Of a stretch of DNA of 9,105 nt, positions 1 to 6,453 are shown one piece after another. Within the stretch, counting starts at the first letter, position 1, and the number at the start of each line of letters is the position of its first letter. The translations under genes and the position numbers were made by a program. Source of the stretch: WS-11 sp035275545. GTDB taxonomy: Bacteria; Eisenbacteria; RBG-16-71-46. The stretch is from NCBI GenBank assembly GCA_035275545.1, contig DATEMP010000257.1, positions 1 through 9,105 of the forward strand. The letters are read 5' to 3'. The notes beneath the pieces are model-generated. The model was not told where the DNA came from and made no database searches. It was given only the letters and a program-made list of their open reading frames with translations.

Positions 1-79
1 CCGCAAGCCCCGCGAACACGAGCGCGAGCCCGAGCGAGGACGCCGCGCGCCTGGCGCGGCGCGGGCTCGCGCGCCGCAC
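1..79 (-). CDS. 5' end of an exported protein gene, cut by the window edge
   Basis: Directly after the permease stop (2-nt gap) a GTG opens a frame that runs 26 codons to the window edge without a stop. It is preceded by GGAG (plus-strand 85-88) at a 5-nt spacing. The translation starts M-R-R-A-S-P-R-R-A-R-R-A-A-S-S, followed by a hydrophobic run L-G-L-A-L-V-F-A-G-L-A. A basic start followed by a hydrophobic core is what an export signal looks like. Being translationally coupled behind adaptor, ATPase and permease, it could encode the outer-membrane efflux protein (TolC-like) of the system, but no mature sequence is visible and this is inference from position only. It could equally be any envelope protein, or a chance frame in GC-rich DNA. 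Confidence 0.5.
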   Translation of the reverse strand, partial: MRRASPRRARRAASSLGLALVFAGLA

Positions 80-81
80 CG

Positions 82-2493
82 TCACTCCGACCGGAGCGCC
101 ACCATCGGATCCACGCGGGTCGCGCGCTCGGCCGGGACCCAGGCGGCGACCAGGGCGCTGAGCGCCAGGATGATCGTGACGCCGACGAACGTGGGCGGAT
201 CGGAGGTGCTCACGCCGAACAGCTGGCTCGCCATGAAGCGGGTCACCGCATAGGCACCCGCGAGTCCGATCCCCATGCCGAGCAGCGTGAGCCGCGCCGC
301 CTGGCCGACCACCAGCCTGAGCACGTCGGGCCGCGCCGCACCGAGCGCCATGCGGATGCCGATCTCCTGGGTGCGCTGCGCCACGCTGTAGGCCATGACG
401 CCGTAGATGCCGATCGCAGCGATGATCAACGCCAGCACCCCGAACACGGTCATGAGCGCGACGTAGATGCGCGACTCCCAGAGCCCGAAGCGCAGCGACT
501 CCTCCATGGTGCGCACGTCGTAGAGCGGCATGTCGCCGTCGCGCGACTGGACCAGCCGTCGGAGCGCGGTGGTCATCGTGCCCGGATCGCCGCCGTGGCG
601 TACCACCAGGACCACGCTCTGTGCGGGCTCCTGCGGGTGCGGCACATAGATGTGCGCCGGCGGATCCTTTTCCTCGACGTTCTGGCGGATGTCCGCCGCC
701 ACGCCCACCACCGCCATGACGAGGGTGTCCGCGTAGCCGATCCGGAGCCGCTGACCGAGCGGCTCCTTGCCGGGCCAGAACTTGCGCGCCGCCGATTCGC
801 TCACGATCACGACCCGCTGCCCGTCGGCGCCGTCCAGCGCGGTGAACTCACGGCCCGACCGCATCGGAATGCCCATGGTCGCGAAGTAGTGCGGACGCAC
901 CGCCGCGTACAGCACGCGCCGGCGCACCGCGTCGGGCGTGTGCGGATCGCTCTCGAGCCGCACCCGCGTGCTCGAGCTGCCGTCGGTGAGGGGAAGATCG
1001 GTGGTGAGGCTCGCCGACCGCACGCCGGGCAGGCCTTCGACGGCCGGCATGAGGCCGTCGATGAACGCGCGCTTGGCCGCGTCGTCCTTGTAGACCGCGA
1101 TCGGCATGGTGAGCCGCGCGGTAAGCAGGTCGGTGGGGTTCAGCGAGGCGCGCTCGGCGGTCATGTTGATGAAGCTGCGGATCATGAGCCCGGCGCCGGC
1201 GAGGAGCACGAGCGCGAGCGCCAGCTCCGCGACCACCAGGGCGCTGCGCAGCCGGCTGCGGGCGCGGCCGCCGGTGCCGTGGTGACCGCCGTCCTTCAAG
1301 GCCTCGTGCACGTCCACCTGCGACGTCTGGAGCGCGGGGAGGAGTCCGGCGAGCACCGCCGAGAGCGCCGAGACGCCCACCATGAAGAGCACGGTGTTCG
1401 GATCGATCGAGAACTGCATCCAGAAGGGCAGCTCGATCGGGATCGAGCCCAGGCACAGGTCCCGCCCCCAGAGCGCGAGCAGGAGCCCGAGCATGCCGCC
1501 CATCAGCGACACGATCAGGCTCTCGGTGAGGAACTGGCGCACGATGCGGCCCCGCGTGGCGCCCAGGGCGAAGCGCAGTGCCACTTCGCGCTGCCGGCCC
1601 GCCCCGCGCGCGAGCATGAGGTTCGCGACGTTCGCGCAGGCGATGAGGAGCACGAAGCCGACCGCGGACATGAGCAGCGCCAGGATCGGGCGCATGTCGC
1701 CCACCATCATCTCGCGGAACGCGTCCACCCGGCCGCCGATCCCGGCGTTGGTATCCGGGTAGCGCTTCTCGAGGTCGGCCGCCATCGCGGCCACCTCGGC
1801 ATGAGCGGCGTGCAGCGTGACGCCCGGCTTGAGGCGGGCGACGATGTCGAGGAAGTGCCCGTCGCGACGGTTTTCGGCCATGTCGATGGGCGTGGGGATG
1901 AAGAAGTCCGCGGTTTCGGGGAAGCGGAAATCCTTCGCCGCCACGCCGACGATGGTGCGCACGCGGCCGTTCATCTTGATGGTCTTGCCGAGCACACCGG
2001 GATCGGCGTTGAACCGCTCGCGCCAGATGCGGTCGCTGATCATGATGAGCGTGAACGCGCGGCTCTGCTCCTCCTCGTCGCGGGTGAACTCGCGGCCCAG
2101 GATCGGCTGGGCGTTGAACACCTGCATCAGGCCGCCCGAGATCGCGGTGGCGGCGAAGCGCTCCGGCTCGTTTCCGAGCGTGATGTAGGCCTGGGTCTCG
2201 AAGTACGCCGCCACCGCCTCGAACGATCGGGCGCGGTCACGCACGTCGCAGAAGTCGGGATACGACATCTCCATCTCTTTGACGTCGTGCTTGGGGTCGG
2301 TGCTCGAGATCACCACGTTGCGCGTGTTGTCGACGTAGGGCAGCGACCGGAACAGGAACGCATTGGCGATGTTGAACACCATCGTGTTGACGCCGATCCC
2401 GAGCCCCATGACCAGCACCACCACCAGCGTGAAGCCGGGGGTGCGCGCCAGCGACCGCCATCCGACCTTGATGTCCTGGAGCCACCCGCCCAT
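82..2493 (-). CDS. ABC transporter permease with two fused MacB-PCD/FtsX units (ADOP-type)
   Basis: Inner-membrane permease of 803 residues, about twice a single MacB-PCD/FtsX unit of roughly 400. The first half has a membrane segment at about 20-45, a large periplasmic domain, then three segments at about 267-290, 320-345 and 366-388, ending with HEALKDGG near 396-403. The pattern repeats with segments at about 416-438, 676-700, 731-755 and 767-787, ending in the family-typical R-V-D-P-M-V-A-L. The ATPase-contact stretch occurs twice: EVALRFALGATRG (303-315) and QEIGIRMALGAARP (709-721). This matches the family named acidobacterial duplicated orphan permease, although here it is not an orphan because its ATPase lies next to it. 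The start is ATG 2493, with AGGAGG 7 nt upstream and the ATG sharing one base with the ATPase stop (TGATG). The frame stays open further upstream, but that part only shadows the ATPase gene. The substrate is unknown; MacB-type relatives move peptides, lipoproteins or antibiotics by a periplasmic stroke. Confidence 0.93.
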   Translation of the reverse strand: MGGWLQDIKVGWRSLARTPGFTLVVVLVMGLGIGVNTMVFNIANAFLFRSLPYVDNTRNVVISSTDPKHDVKEMEMSYPDFCDVRDRARSFEAVAAYFETQAYITLGNEPERFAATAISGGLMQVFNAQPILGREFTRDEEEQSRAFTLIMISDRIWRERFNADPGVLGKTIKMNGRVRTIVGVAAKDFRFPETADFFIPTPIDMAENRRDGHFLDIVARLKPGVTLHAAHAEVAAMAADLEKRYPDTNAGIGGRVDAFREMMVGDMRPILALLMSAVGFVLLIACANVANLMLARGAGRQREVALRFALGATRGRIVRQFLTESLIVSLMGGMLGLLLALWGRDLCLGSIPIELPFWMQFSIDPNTVLFMVGVSALSAVLAGLLPALQTSQVDVHEALKDGGHHGTGGRARSRLRSALVVAELALALVLLAGAGLMIRSFINMTAERASLNPTDLLTARLTMPIAVYKDDAAKRAFIDGLMPAVEGLPGVRSASLTTDLPLTDGSSSTRVRLESDPHTPDAVRRRVLYAAVRPHYFATMGIPMRSGREFTALDGADGQRVVIVSESAARKFWPGKEPLGQRLRIGYADTLVMAVVGVAADIRQNVEEKDPPAHIYVPHPQEPAQSVVLVVRHGGDPGTMTTALRRLVQSRDGDMPLYDVRTMEESLRFGLWESRIYVALMTVFGVLALIIAAIGIYGVMAYSVAQRTQEIGIRMALGAARPDVLRLVVGQAARLTLLGMGIGLAGAYAVTRFMASQLFGVSTSDPPTFVGVTIILALSALVAAWVPAERATRVDPMVALRSE

Positions 2494-3248
2494 CAGCGCA
2501 CCTCCTGCTCGTCCACGATCCGGCCGTCGAACAGGTGGATGGAGCGATCCGCGTAGCGGGCGAAGCGCGGGTCGTGCGTCACCATGCAGATCGTGGTACC
2601 GCCGCGGTGCAGCTCGCGCAGCAGCTCCATGACCGCCTCGCCGTTCGAGGAGTCGAGGTTCCCGGTCGGCTCGTCGGCGAGCAGCGTGAGCGGATCGCCC
2701 GCGAGCGCCCGCGCCACGGCGACGCGCTGCTGCTGTCCGCCCGAGAGCTGGCTGGGCAGGTGGTTCTGGCGATGCTTCATGTTGACGCGCTCGAGCGCGG
2801 TCAGCACGCGCTTGCGGCGCTCGTCGCCGTTCATGCCGCGGTAGAGCAGCGGCAGCTCGACGTTCTCGCCCACGGTCAGATCGCCGATCAGGTTGAAGCT
2901 CTGAAAGATGAAGCCGATCTGACGGTTGCGGATCTGGGCGCGCTCGAGCGGCTTGAGCTCGTGCGCGGCGCGGCCGTCGAGCCAGTACTGGCCCGAGGTG
3001 GGCGAGTCGAGCAGGCCGAGGATCGAGAGCAGCGTCGACTTGCCGCACCCCGAGGGGCCGGTGATCGAGACGAACTCCCCGCGCTGGATGTCGAGATGAA
3101 CACCGGAGAGGGCGTGAGTCTCGACCTCCTCGGTGGTGAACACCTTGCTCAGCCCTTCGAGGCGCAGCAGCGGCCGGGCGTTTCCGTTCACCGTCGTCTC
3201 CTTCCCGGCGGTCGCGGCCACGGGTCTCACGTTCGTCACGACAGTCAT
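2493..3248 (-). CDS. ABC transporter ATP-binding protein (MacB/LolD-type)
   Basis: Cytoplasmic ATPase of 251 residues that should power the permease encoded immediately downstream. All nucleotide-binding motifs are intact: Walker A GPSGCGKS (64-71), Q-loop glutamine in I-F-Q-S-F-N (Q116), signature LSGGQQQR (168-175), Walker B L-L-A-D-E-P with catalytic E193, D-loop N-L-D-S (197-200) and switch histidine H225 in V-T-H-D. The I-F-Q-S-F-N-L and D-E-P-T-G-N-L-D wording is typical of the MacB/LolD/FtsE group. There is a poorly conserved N-terminal extension of about 26 residues before L-L-R-L-E-G-L-S-K-V-F. The start is ATG 3248, preceded by AGGAGAGG at 6-nt spacing. It lies 37 nt after the adaptor gene, and its stop overlaps the permease start by one base, so the three are almost certainly one transcript. 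Confidence 0.95.
   Translation of the reverse strand: MTVVTNVRPVAATAGKETTVNGNARPLLRLEGLSKVFTTEEVETHALSGVHLDIQRGEFVSITGPSGCGKSTLLSILGLLDSPTSGQYWLDGRAAHELKPLERAQIRNRQIGFIFQSFNLIGDLTVGENVELPLLYRGMNGDERRKRVLTALERVNMKHRQNHLPSQLSGGQQQRVAVARALAGDPLTLLADEPTGNLDSSNGEAVMELLRELHRGGTTICMVTHDPRFARYADRSIHLFDGRIVDEQEVR
2501..2506 (-). promoter_or_regulatory. Shine-Dalgarno of the permease gene
   Basis: On the minus strand the hexamer AGGAGG lies 7 nt before ATG 2493, inside the last codons of the ATPase gene. It is a full consensus match and fixes the permease start against the much longer open frame that continues upstream. Together with the 1-nt stop/start overlap it indicates translational coupling of ATPase and permease. 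Confidence 0.85.
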
Positions 3249-3254
3249 CGCGTT

Positions 3255-3262
3255 CCTCTCCT
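3255..3262 (-). promoter_or_regulatory. Shine-Dalgarno of the ABC ATPase gene
   Basis: AGGAGAGG on the minus strand lies 6 nt upstream of ATG 3248, within the 37-nt gap after the adaptor stop codon. It supports the chosen ATPase start including its unusual N-terminal extension. Confidence 0.75.
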
Positions 3263-3285
3263 GACGTTGTGCACGCGGTGCGCGA

Positions 3286-4530
3286 TCAGCGCAGCCGCAC
3301 GCGGTCCACGTTGTCCCATCGCGACATCTCGGACAGGATGATGCGGTCGCCGGGCTGAAGGCCCTCGATCACCTCGACCGCGTTGAACGACGAGCGCCCC
3401 AGCTTCACCGGCACCCGCACCGCCGCGTGCCCGTCGGGTTCGACCCGGAACAGGCCCACCGTGGTTTCGCTCGCGCCGCTGGCGGGGCGCCCCACGAACA
3501 CCACGTCGGCGAGCCGCTCGATCTCGATCGTGCCGTCGACGCTCAGGTCGGGGCGGGCGCCGCGCGGCAGCGCCTCGTCGAGCGTGATGTCCACGGTCAC
3601 CGTGCCGTTCTGGACCGCGGGATCGATGCGGCTCACGTGCCCCTTCACCTTGCCGTCGCGCGTGTCGACCACCGCCTTGAGGCCGAGCCCCAGGTCCCGC
3701 GCGTTGCCCTGCGGCACCAGGATCACCGCCTTGAGACGGTCGGGTGATGCGACCCGCGCCAGCTGATGGCCCGACTGCACCCACTGCCCGGGCTCGAGCG
3801 CCAGCTCCTGCACCACGCCCGCGGCGCCGGCGCGCACCTGCATCGACGCCACCCGCTCGCGCTGGAAGTGGGCGATCGCGCGCACGCGCTCGAGGTCCGC
3901 CTTGCGCAGCTCCACCTGGGCGCGGAACGCCTCGTCGGCCAGCTCCATGCGCCGCTGCTCGGACGTGTGGCGCTCCTCGGCCTCGGTGAGACGGTCACGC
4001 GCGCGCTCCGCCTCCATGGTGGAGGAGAGGCCCTCGCTCGCCAGCCGCTCGGCGACCGCGACCGCGCGCTTCGACTCGCGCAGCTCGGTGCGCGCCGCGG
4101 CGAAGCTGGTCTCCTGTGCGAGCCGCGCGGTTTCGAGATTCGAGCGCAGGCTCGCGAGCTCCGCCTCGGCGAGCTTGAGCTGCCGCTCGGCGTCGAGCGC
4201 TTCGAGCTGGACGTCCGGGTTGCTCAGCTCGACCAGCACCGTGCCGGGCTGGACCTTGGCCCCGGGACGCGCGAGCACGCGCTCGACCCGCCCGGCGGTG
4301 AGCGCCGAGACGAAGCGCTGGCTCTCGGCGACCAGCGTACCGTTGCCGTGCACCTCGCGCAGCATCGGGCCGCGCTTCACGCTGTCGAGCCACAGCGTCG
4401 AGCGCTCGACCTCCGGGGATGCGGGCCTGAGCTGCGCGATCCCGAGGGTGGTGAGCAGCAGCACCACCGCGCCCGCGGCGAGCAGCCAGGGCTTCAACCG
4501 TCGATGCGGCTTCGTGCGTGGAACGTCCAA
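3286..4530 (-). CDS. Efflux periplasmic adaptor (HlyD/MacA-type membrane fusion protein)
   Basis: A 414-residue adaptor that should bridge the inner-membrane permease and an outer-membrane channel. It has a basic N-terminus and one membrane anchor (about 13-34). The first half of a lipoyl-like domain spans about 68-102 (V-x-P-G-A-K-V-Q-P-G-T-V-L). A long Glu/Arg/Ala-rich coiled-coil hairpin spans about 106-228, followed by the second lipoyl half at 229-262 (A-G-A-A-G-V-V-Q-E-L and E-P-G-Q-W-V-Q-S-G). A beta-barrel at about 265-345 and a membrane-proximal domain containing G-L-Q-P-G-D-R-I-I-L (390-399) complete the layout. Domain order and length fit the HlyD/RND/MacA adaptors. The start is TTG at 4530-4528, preceded by GGAGG at 6-nt spacing; no ATG or GTG further in would keep the membrane anchor. 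It is the first gene of the exporter operon, separated by 181 bp from the phosphatase gene upstream on the same strand. A rare start codon may lower its translation. Confidence 0.93.
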   Translation of the reverse strand: MDVPRTKPHRRLKPWLLAAGAVVLLLTTLGIAQLRPASPEVERSTLWLDSVKRGPMLREVHGNGTLVAESQRFVSALTAGRVERVLARPGAKVQPGTVLVELSNPDVQLEALDAERQLKLAEAELASLRSNLETARLAQETSFAAARTELRESKRAVAVAERLASEGLSSTMEAERARDRLTEAEERHTSEQRRMELADEAFRAQVELRKADLERVRAIAHFQRERVASMQVRAGAAGVVQELALEPGQWVQSGHQLARVASPDRLKAVILVPQGNARDLGLGLKAVVDTRDGKVKGHVSRIDPAVQNGTVTVDITLDEALPRGARPDLSVDGTIEIERLADVVFVGRPASGASETTVGLFRVEPDGHAAVRVPVKLGRSSFNAVEVIEGLQPGDRIILSEMSRWDNVDRVRLR

Positions 4531-4536
4531 GGAAGT

Positions 4537-4541
4537 CCTCC
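4537..4541 (-). promoter_or_regulatory. Shine-Dalgarno supporting a TTG start
   Basis: GGAGG on the minus strand sits 6 nt before TTG 4530, which is what decides in favour of the rare start codon for the adaptor gene. Confidence 0.75.
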
Positions 4542-4579
4542 GGGTCGGGCCCCGGGGGGAAGGGAGCCCGTGGAGGGCA

Positions 4580-4585
4580 ATTAGA
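4580..4585 (-). promoter_or_regulatory. Weak candidate -10 box for the exporter operon
   Basis: The 181-bp gap between the phosphatase stop and the adaptor start (4531-4711) must hold the exporter promoter unless the operon is co-transcribed with the phosphatase. The best -10-like hexamer on the minus strand is TCTAAT, which would give a leader of roughly 40 nt. No acceptable -35 box lies 16-18 bp upstream, so this is a weak call. The gap also holds a short 6-bp stem (4672-4690, GTGTCC/GGACAC) with no T tract. I see nothing else there. Confidence 0.22.
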
Positions 4586-4711
4586 AGAGACGTGCCACCC
4601 GGCTCCGCGCGCGTAACGCGCTGGGGTTCAACGAGGAGGGGCGGACCGCGAGGAGCCCGAAACGCTCACCGGTGTCCGCCTGCGGGACACGCGAATCCCA
4701 CGAACGGACAC

Positions 4712-5281
4712 TCAGCGCGTGGTCGGATCCCGCGTGGGCGGCGCCGGAATGCCGGCCTCCGTGGAGGCACCGTATCGGAGCGTCACCAGCCCGGCGGGCG
4801 CGTCGCGGCGCAGCGTCACCACCCAGAGCCCGTCGTAGGGCACCGCCGGCTCGGGAAATGGGCGGCCGGTGAGCGCGGCGATCAGGTCCGGGATCGTATT
4901 GCTGTGGCCCACCACCAGCGCGGTCCGTCCCCAGTGGCGGGTGCGCAGCCGGCGCACCGTCTCCACGACGTCGTCGACCACGGTGAGCGATTCGCCGAGT
5001 GCGGCGGCGATCGGCATCGCGGTCTGACGGCTGCGCGACCACTTGGTCACGTAGATGGCGTCGATCGCCGAGTGCGCCAGCACGTGCCGGAGCTCCTGGG
5101 CGCGCAGCAGGCCCGCAGCCGTGAGCGGATGATCGGGGCCGATCAGCGTGTCGCGCTCGGCGTGGCGGACCACGATGACCGTGGCGACAGCCGTGTCGGG
5201 CGCGACCGGGGCGAGCCCGCCGGCCGGCGTCGCGGCGGGGGCGAGCATTGCGGCGAGGAGCAGGAAGCCGAGGATGATCAT
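4712..5281 (-). CDS. Exported histidine phosphatase (phosphoglycerate mutase-like, SixA-like)
   Basis: A 189-residue protein of the histidine phosphatase superfamily. It starts with a hydrophobic export signal (residues about 1-20, likely cut after an Ala-rich A-P-A-A-T-P-A segment), so the product should be periplasmic or secreted. The catalytic block V-I-V-V-R-H-A-E-R-D carries the phospho-accepting H40 and R39. A second arginine lies in W-S-R-S-R-Q-T-A (R85), and the second active-site histidine is H126 in V-V-G-H-S-N-T. The small core without a large insert resembles SixA and other short branch members; the substrate cannot be read from the sequence. ATG 5281 is chosen because it gives a clean signal peptide. 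The frame continues to 5536, but that part lies over the divergent methyltransferase gene. There is no good Shine-Dalgarno; TAGACT lies 10 nt upstream of the ATG. It is divergent from the methyltransferase gene. Confidence 0.88.
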   Translation of the reverse strand: MIILGFLLLAAMLAPAATPAGGLAPVAPDTAVATVIVVRHAERDTLIGPDHPLTAAGLLRAQELRHVLAHSAIDAIYVTKWSRSRQTAMPIAAALGESLTVVDDVVETVRRLRTRHWGRTALVVGHSNTIPDLIAALTGRPFPEPAVPYDGLWVVTLRRDAPAGLVTLRYGASTEAGIPAPPTRDPTTR

Positions 5282-5291
5282 GGCGTCCCGC

Positions 5292-5297
5292 AGTCTA
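5292..5297 (-). promoter_or_regulatory. Putative -10 element (TAGACT) of the phosphatase gene
   Basis: On the minus strand TAGACT (TANNNT class) ends 10 nt before ATG 5281. Transcription starting about 7 nt downstream would leave a leader of only a few bases, which fits the missing Shine-Dalgarno. The same hexamer precedes the divergent methyltransferase gene. The region 16-18 bp upstream has no TTGACA-like box and is instead occupied by the 18-bp palindrome. Confidence 0.45.
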
Positions 5298-5312
5298 GTC
5301 GAAGCCGCGCGA

Positions 5313-5330
5313 ACATGCCGCGCGGCATGT
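5313..5330. promoter_or_regulatory. Perfect 18-bp palindrome, candidate operator
   Basis: ACATGCCGCGCGGCATGT is identical to its own reverse complement over all 18 bases. It lies in the 127-bp region between the divergent phosphatase and methyltransferase genes. Relative to the proposed phosphatase start of transcription it covers about -28 to -45, a typical repressor position. Relative to the methyltransferase it lies about 80-95 bp upstream. Symmetry of this length with no loop is characteristic of a dimeric DNA-binding protein site rather than an RNA hairpin. A second, weaker inverted repeat (CGGCGT, 14-nt spacer, ACGCCG) lies at 5341-5366. Confidence 0.5.
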
Positions 5331-5396
5331 AAACCGACACCGGCGTTCACGGGGGCGTCCACGCCGTTGACGGTCGTGCGCCAGGACCCGGAACGG

Positions 5397-5402
5397 TAGA
5401 CT
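5397..5402 (+). promoter_or_regulatory. Putative -10 element (TAGACT) of a leaderless methyltransferase mRNA
   Basis: TAGACT ends 6 nt before GTG 5409, the distance at which transcription would start on or next to the start codon. No Shine-Dalgarno lies upstream of the GTG. A TTGACG occurs at 5367-5372, but the 24-bp spacer is too long for a standard -35. The combination suggests a leaderless transcript. Confidence 0.45.
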
Positions 5403-5408
5403 GCCGCC

Positions 5409-6431
5409 GTGATCAAGTACCTCGGGTCCAAGCGCCTGCTCGTCCCGCGCATCCTGGAGGAGGTCGGGCGGCTGGAGGGCGTGCGCACCGTGCTCGACCT
5501 GTTCTCGGGCACCGCCCGGGTCGGACACGCGCTCAAGTCGCACGGCTACCGCGTGCACGCCAACGACCACAACGCCTACGCCGCGGCACTCGCCACCTGC
5601 TACGTGCAGGCGGATCGCGGCCGCTGGCTCGAGCCCGCCCAACGCCTGATCGCCGAGCTCGATGCGCTCCCCGGGCGCCCCGGCTGGTTCACCGCCACGC
5701 ACTGCGAGCGCTCCCGCTATCTCAAGCCCGAGAACGGCGCGCGCGTCGACGCGATCCGCGAGCGGATCGCCCAACTCGCGCTCGAGCCCGAGCTCGAGGC
5801 GATCGCGCTGGTGAGCCTCATGGAGGCGAGCGATCGGGTCGACTCCACGGTCGGGGTCCAGATGGCGTATCTCAAGCGCTGGGCGCCGCGCGCGCACCAG
5901 CGGCTCACGATGCGCGTGCCGGAGCTGCTCGACGGACCAGGGTCGGCGTCGCGCCTCGAGGCGCGCGAGGCGGCGGCGCGGTTTCCGGCCGACTTGGTCT
6001 ACCTCGATCCTCCGTACAACCAGCACTCCTACCTGGGCAACTACCACGTGTGGGAGTCGCTGGTGCGCTGGGACAAGCCCGACGTGTACGGGGTGGCGAT
6101 GAAGCGCGTGGACGTGCGCGAGCGCACGAGCCCGTTCAACCGGCGCGGCGGGATCGCGCCCGCGATCCGCGAGCTGCTCGACACCGTGCGTGCCCGCTGG
6201 CTGCTGGTCTCGTTCAACGACGAAGGCTACGTGCCGCTCGCGGATCTGACCGCGATGCTCGCCGAGCACGGCGAGGTGCGCGTGGTCGAAGTGCCCTACC
6301 GTCGCTACATCGGATCCCGGATCGGCATCTACAACCCGCAGGGCGAGAAGGTCGGCACCCCGGGCCGGAGCACCAACCGCGAGCACCTGTTCGTGGTCGA
6401 GAAGACCGGAGTCAGAACCGCGACGCCGTAA
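5409..6431 (+). CDS. D12-class adenine-specific DNA methyltransferase (orphan)
   Basis: A 340-residue N6-adenine DNA methyltransferase of the Dam/D12 (alpha) class, which transfers a methyl group from S-adenosylmethionine to adenine in a specific DNA site. Motif order is typical of the class: motif X-like K-Y-L-G-S-K-R at 3-9; SAM-binding motif I LDLFSGTARVG at 29-39, followed by an acidic contact in A-N-D-H (D53); a variable region at about 60-190 where the target-recognition part should lie; and catalytic motif IV DPPYNQHSY at 200-208. The C-terminal part (about 225-335) is complete, with S-F-N-D-E-G and Y-R-R-Y-I-G-S-R. The start is GTG 5409, with no Shine-Dalgarno and TAGACT 6 nt upstream. 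No restriction endonuclease gene lies beside it, so it is an orphan enzyme here, perhaps regulatory; the recognition site cannot be deduced. Its last six codons and stop fall inside a 21-bp repeat shared with the end of the convergent TPR gene. Confidence 0.92.
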   Translation: MIKYLGSKRLLVPRILEEVGRLEGVRTVLDLFSGTARVGHALKSHGYRVHANDHNAYAAALATCYVQADRGRWLEPAQRLIAELDALPGRPGWFTATHCERSRYLKPENGARVDAIRERIAQLALEPELEAIALVSLMEASDRVDSTVGVQMAYLKRWAPRAHQRLTMRVPELLDGPGSASRLEAREAAARFPADLVYLDPPYNQHSYLGNYHVWESLVRWDKPDVYGVAMKRVDVRERTSPFNRRGGIAPAIRELLDTVRARWLLVSFNDEGYVPLADLTAMLAEHGEVRVVEVPYRRYIGSRIGIYNPQGEKVGTPGRSTNREHLFVVEKTGVRTATP

Positions 6432-6432
6432 G
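6412..6432. repeat. 21-bp direct repeat, copy 1 (methyltransferase 3' end)
   Basis: This stretch recurs 42 bp downstream with a single mismatch at its seventh base (C here, G in the other copy). On the plus strand it encodes the last six residues and the TAA stop of the methyltransferase. On the minus strand it reads L-T-A-S-R-F-stop, the same as the TPR protein's C-terminus, and in the same frame 14 codons downstream. The one difference is synonymous in that minus-strand frame (CGG versus CGC, Arg). Confidence 0.85.
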
Positions 6433-6453
6433 GTGGAGCAGTCCCGGCCTCGC

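Noticed and set aside
595..2556. 653-codon open frame on the plus strand
   Set aside because: It lies antisense over the permease gene, its product is His/Arg/Glu-rich without any recognisable domain, and no start signal is convincing. Such frames are expected opposite GC-rich genes.
2494..3048. Upstream extension of the permease frame by 185 codons
   Set aside because: It only shadows the ATPase gene in another frame, is Arg/Pro/Ala-rich, and the perfect Shine-Dalgarno at 2501-2506 places the start at 2493.
4580..4597. Sigma54-like promoter (TGGCACG on the minus strand) before the adaptor gene
   Set aside because: The -24 part matches, but the -12 part reads TTCT instead of TTGC at the required spacing, so the essential GC is missing.
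4672..4690. 6-bp hairpin as a terminator after the phosphatase gene
   Set aside because: The stem is short and there is no T tract, so termination there is not supported.
3766..5332. Several plus-strand open frames of 272-476 codons across the adaptor and phosphatase
   Set aside because: Low-complexity Arg/Ser/Ala products antisense to genes with clear domains; treated as composition artefacts.
5367..5402. TTGACG and TAGACT as a standard promoter for the methyltransferase
   Set aside because: The spacer is 24 bp, too long for sigma70; only the -10 element is retained.
5282..5536. N-terminal extension of the phosphatase frame
   Set aside because: It overlaps the divergent methyltransferase gene and the palindrome region and would bury the signal peptide; the clean signal starts at ATG 5281.
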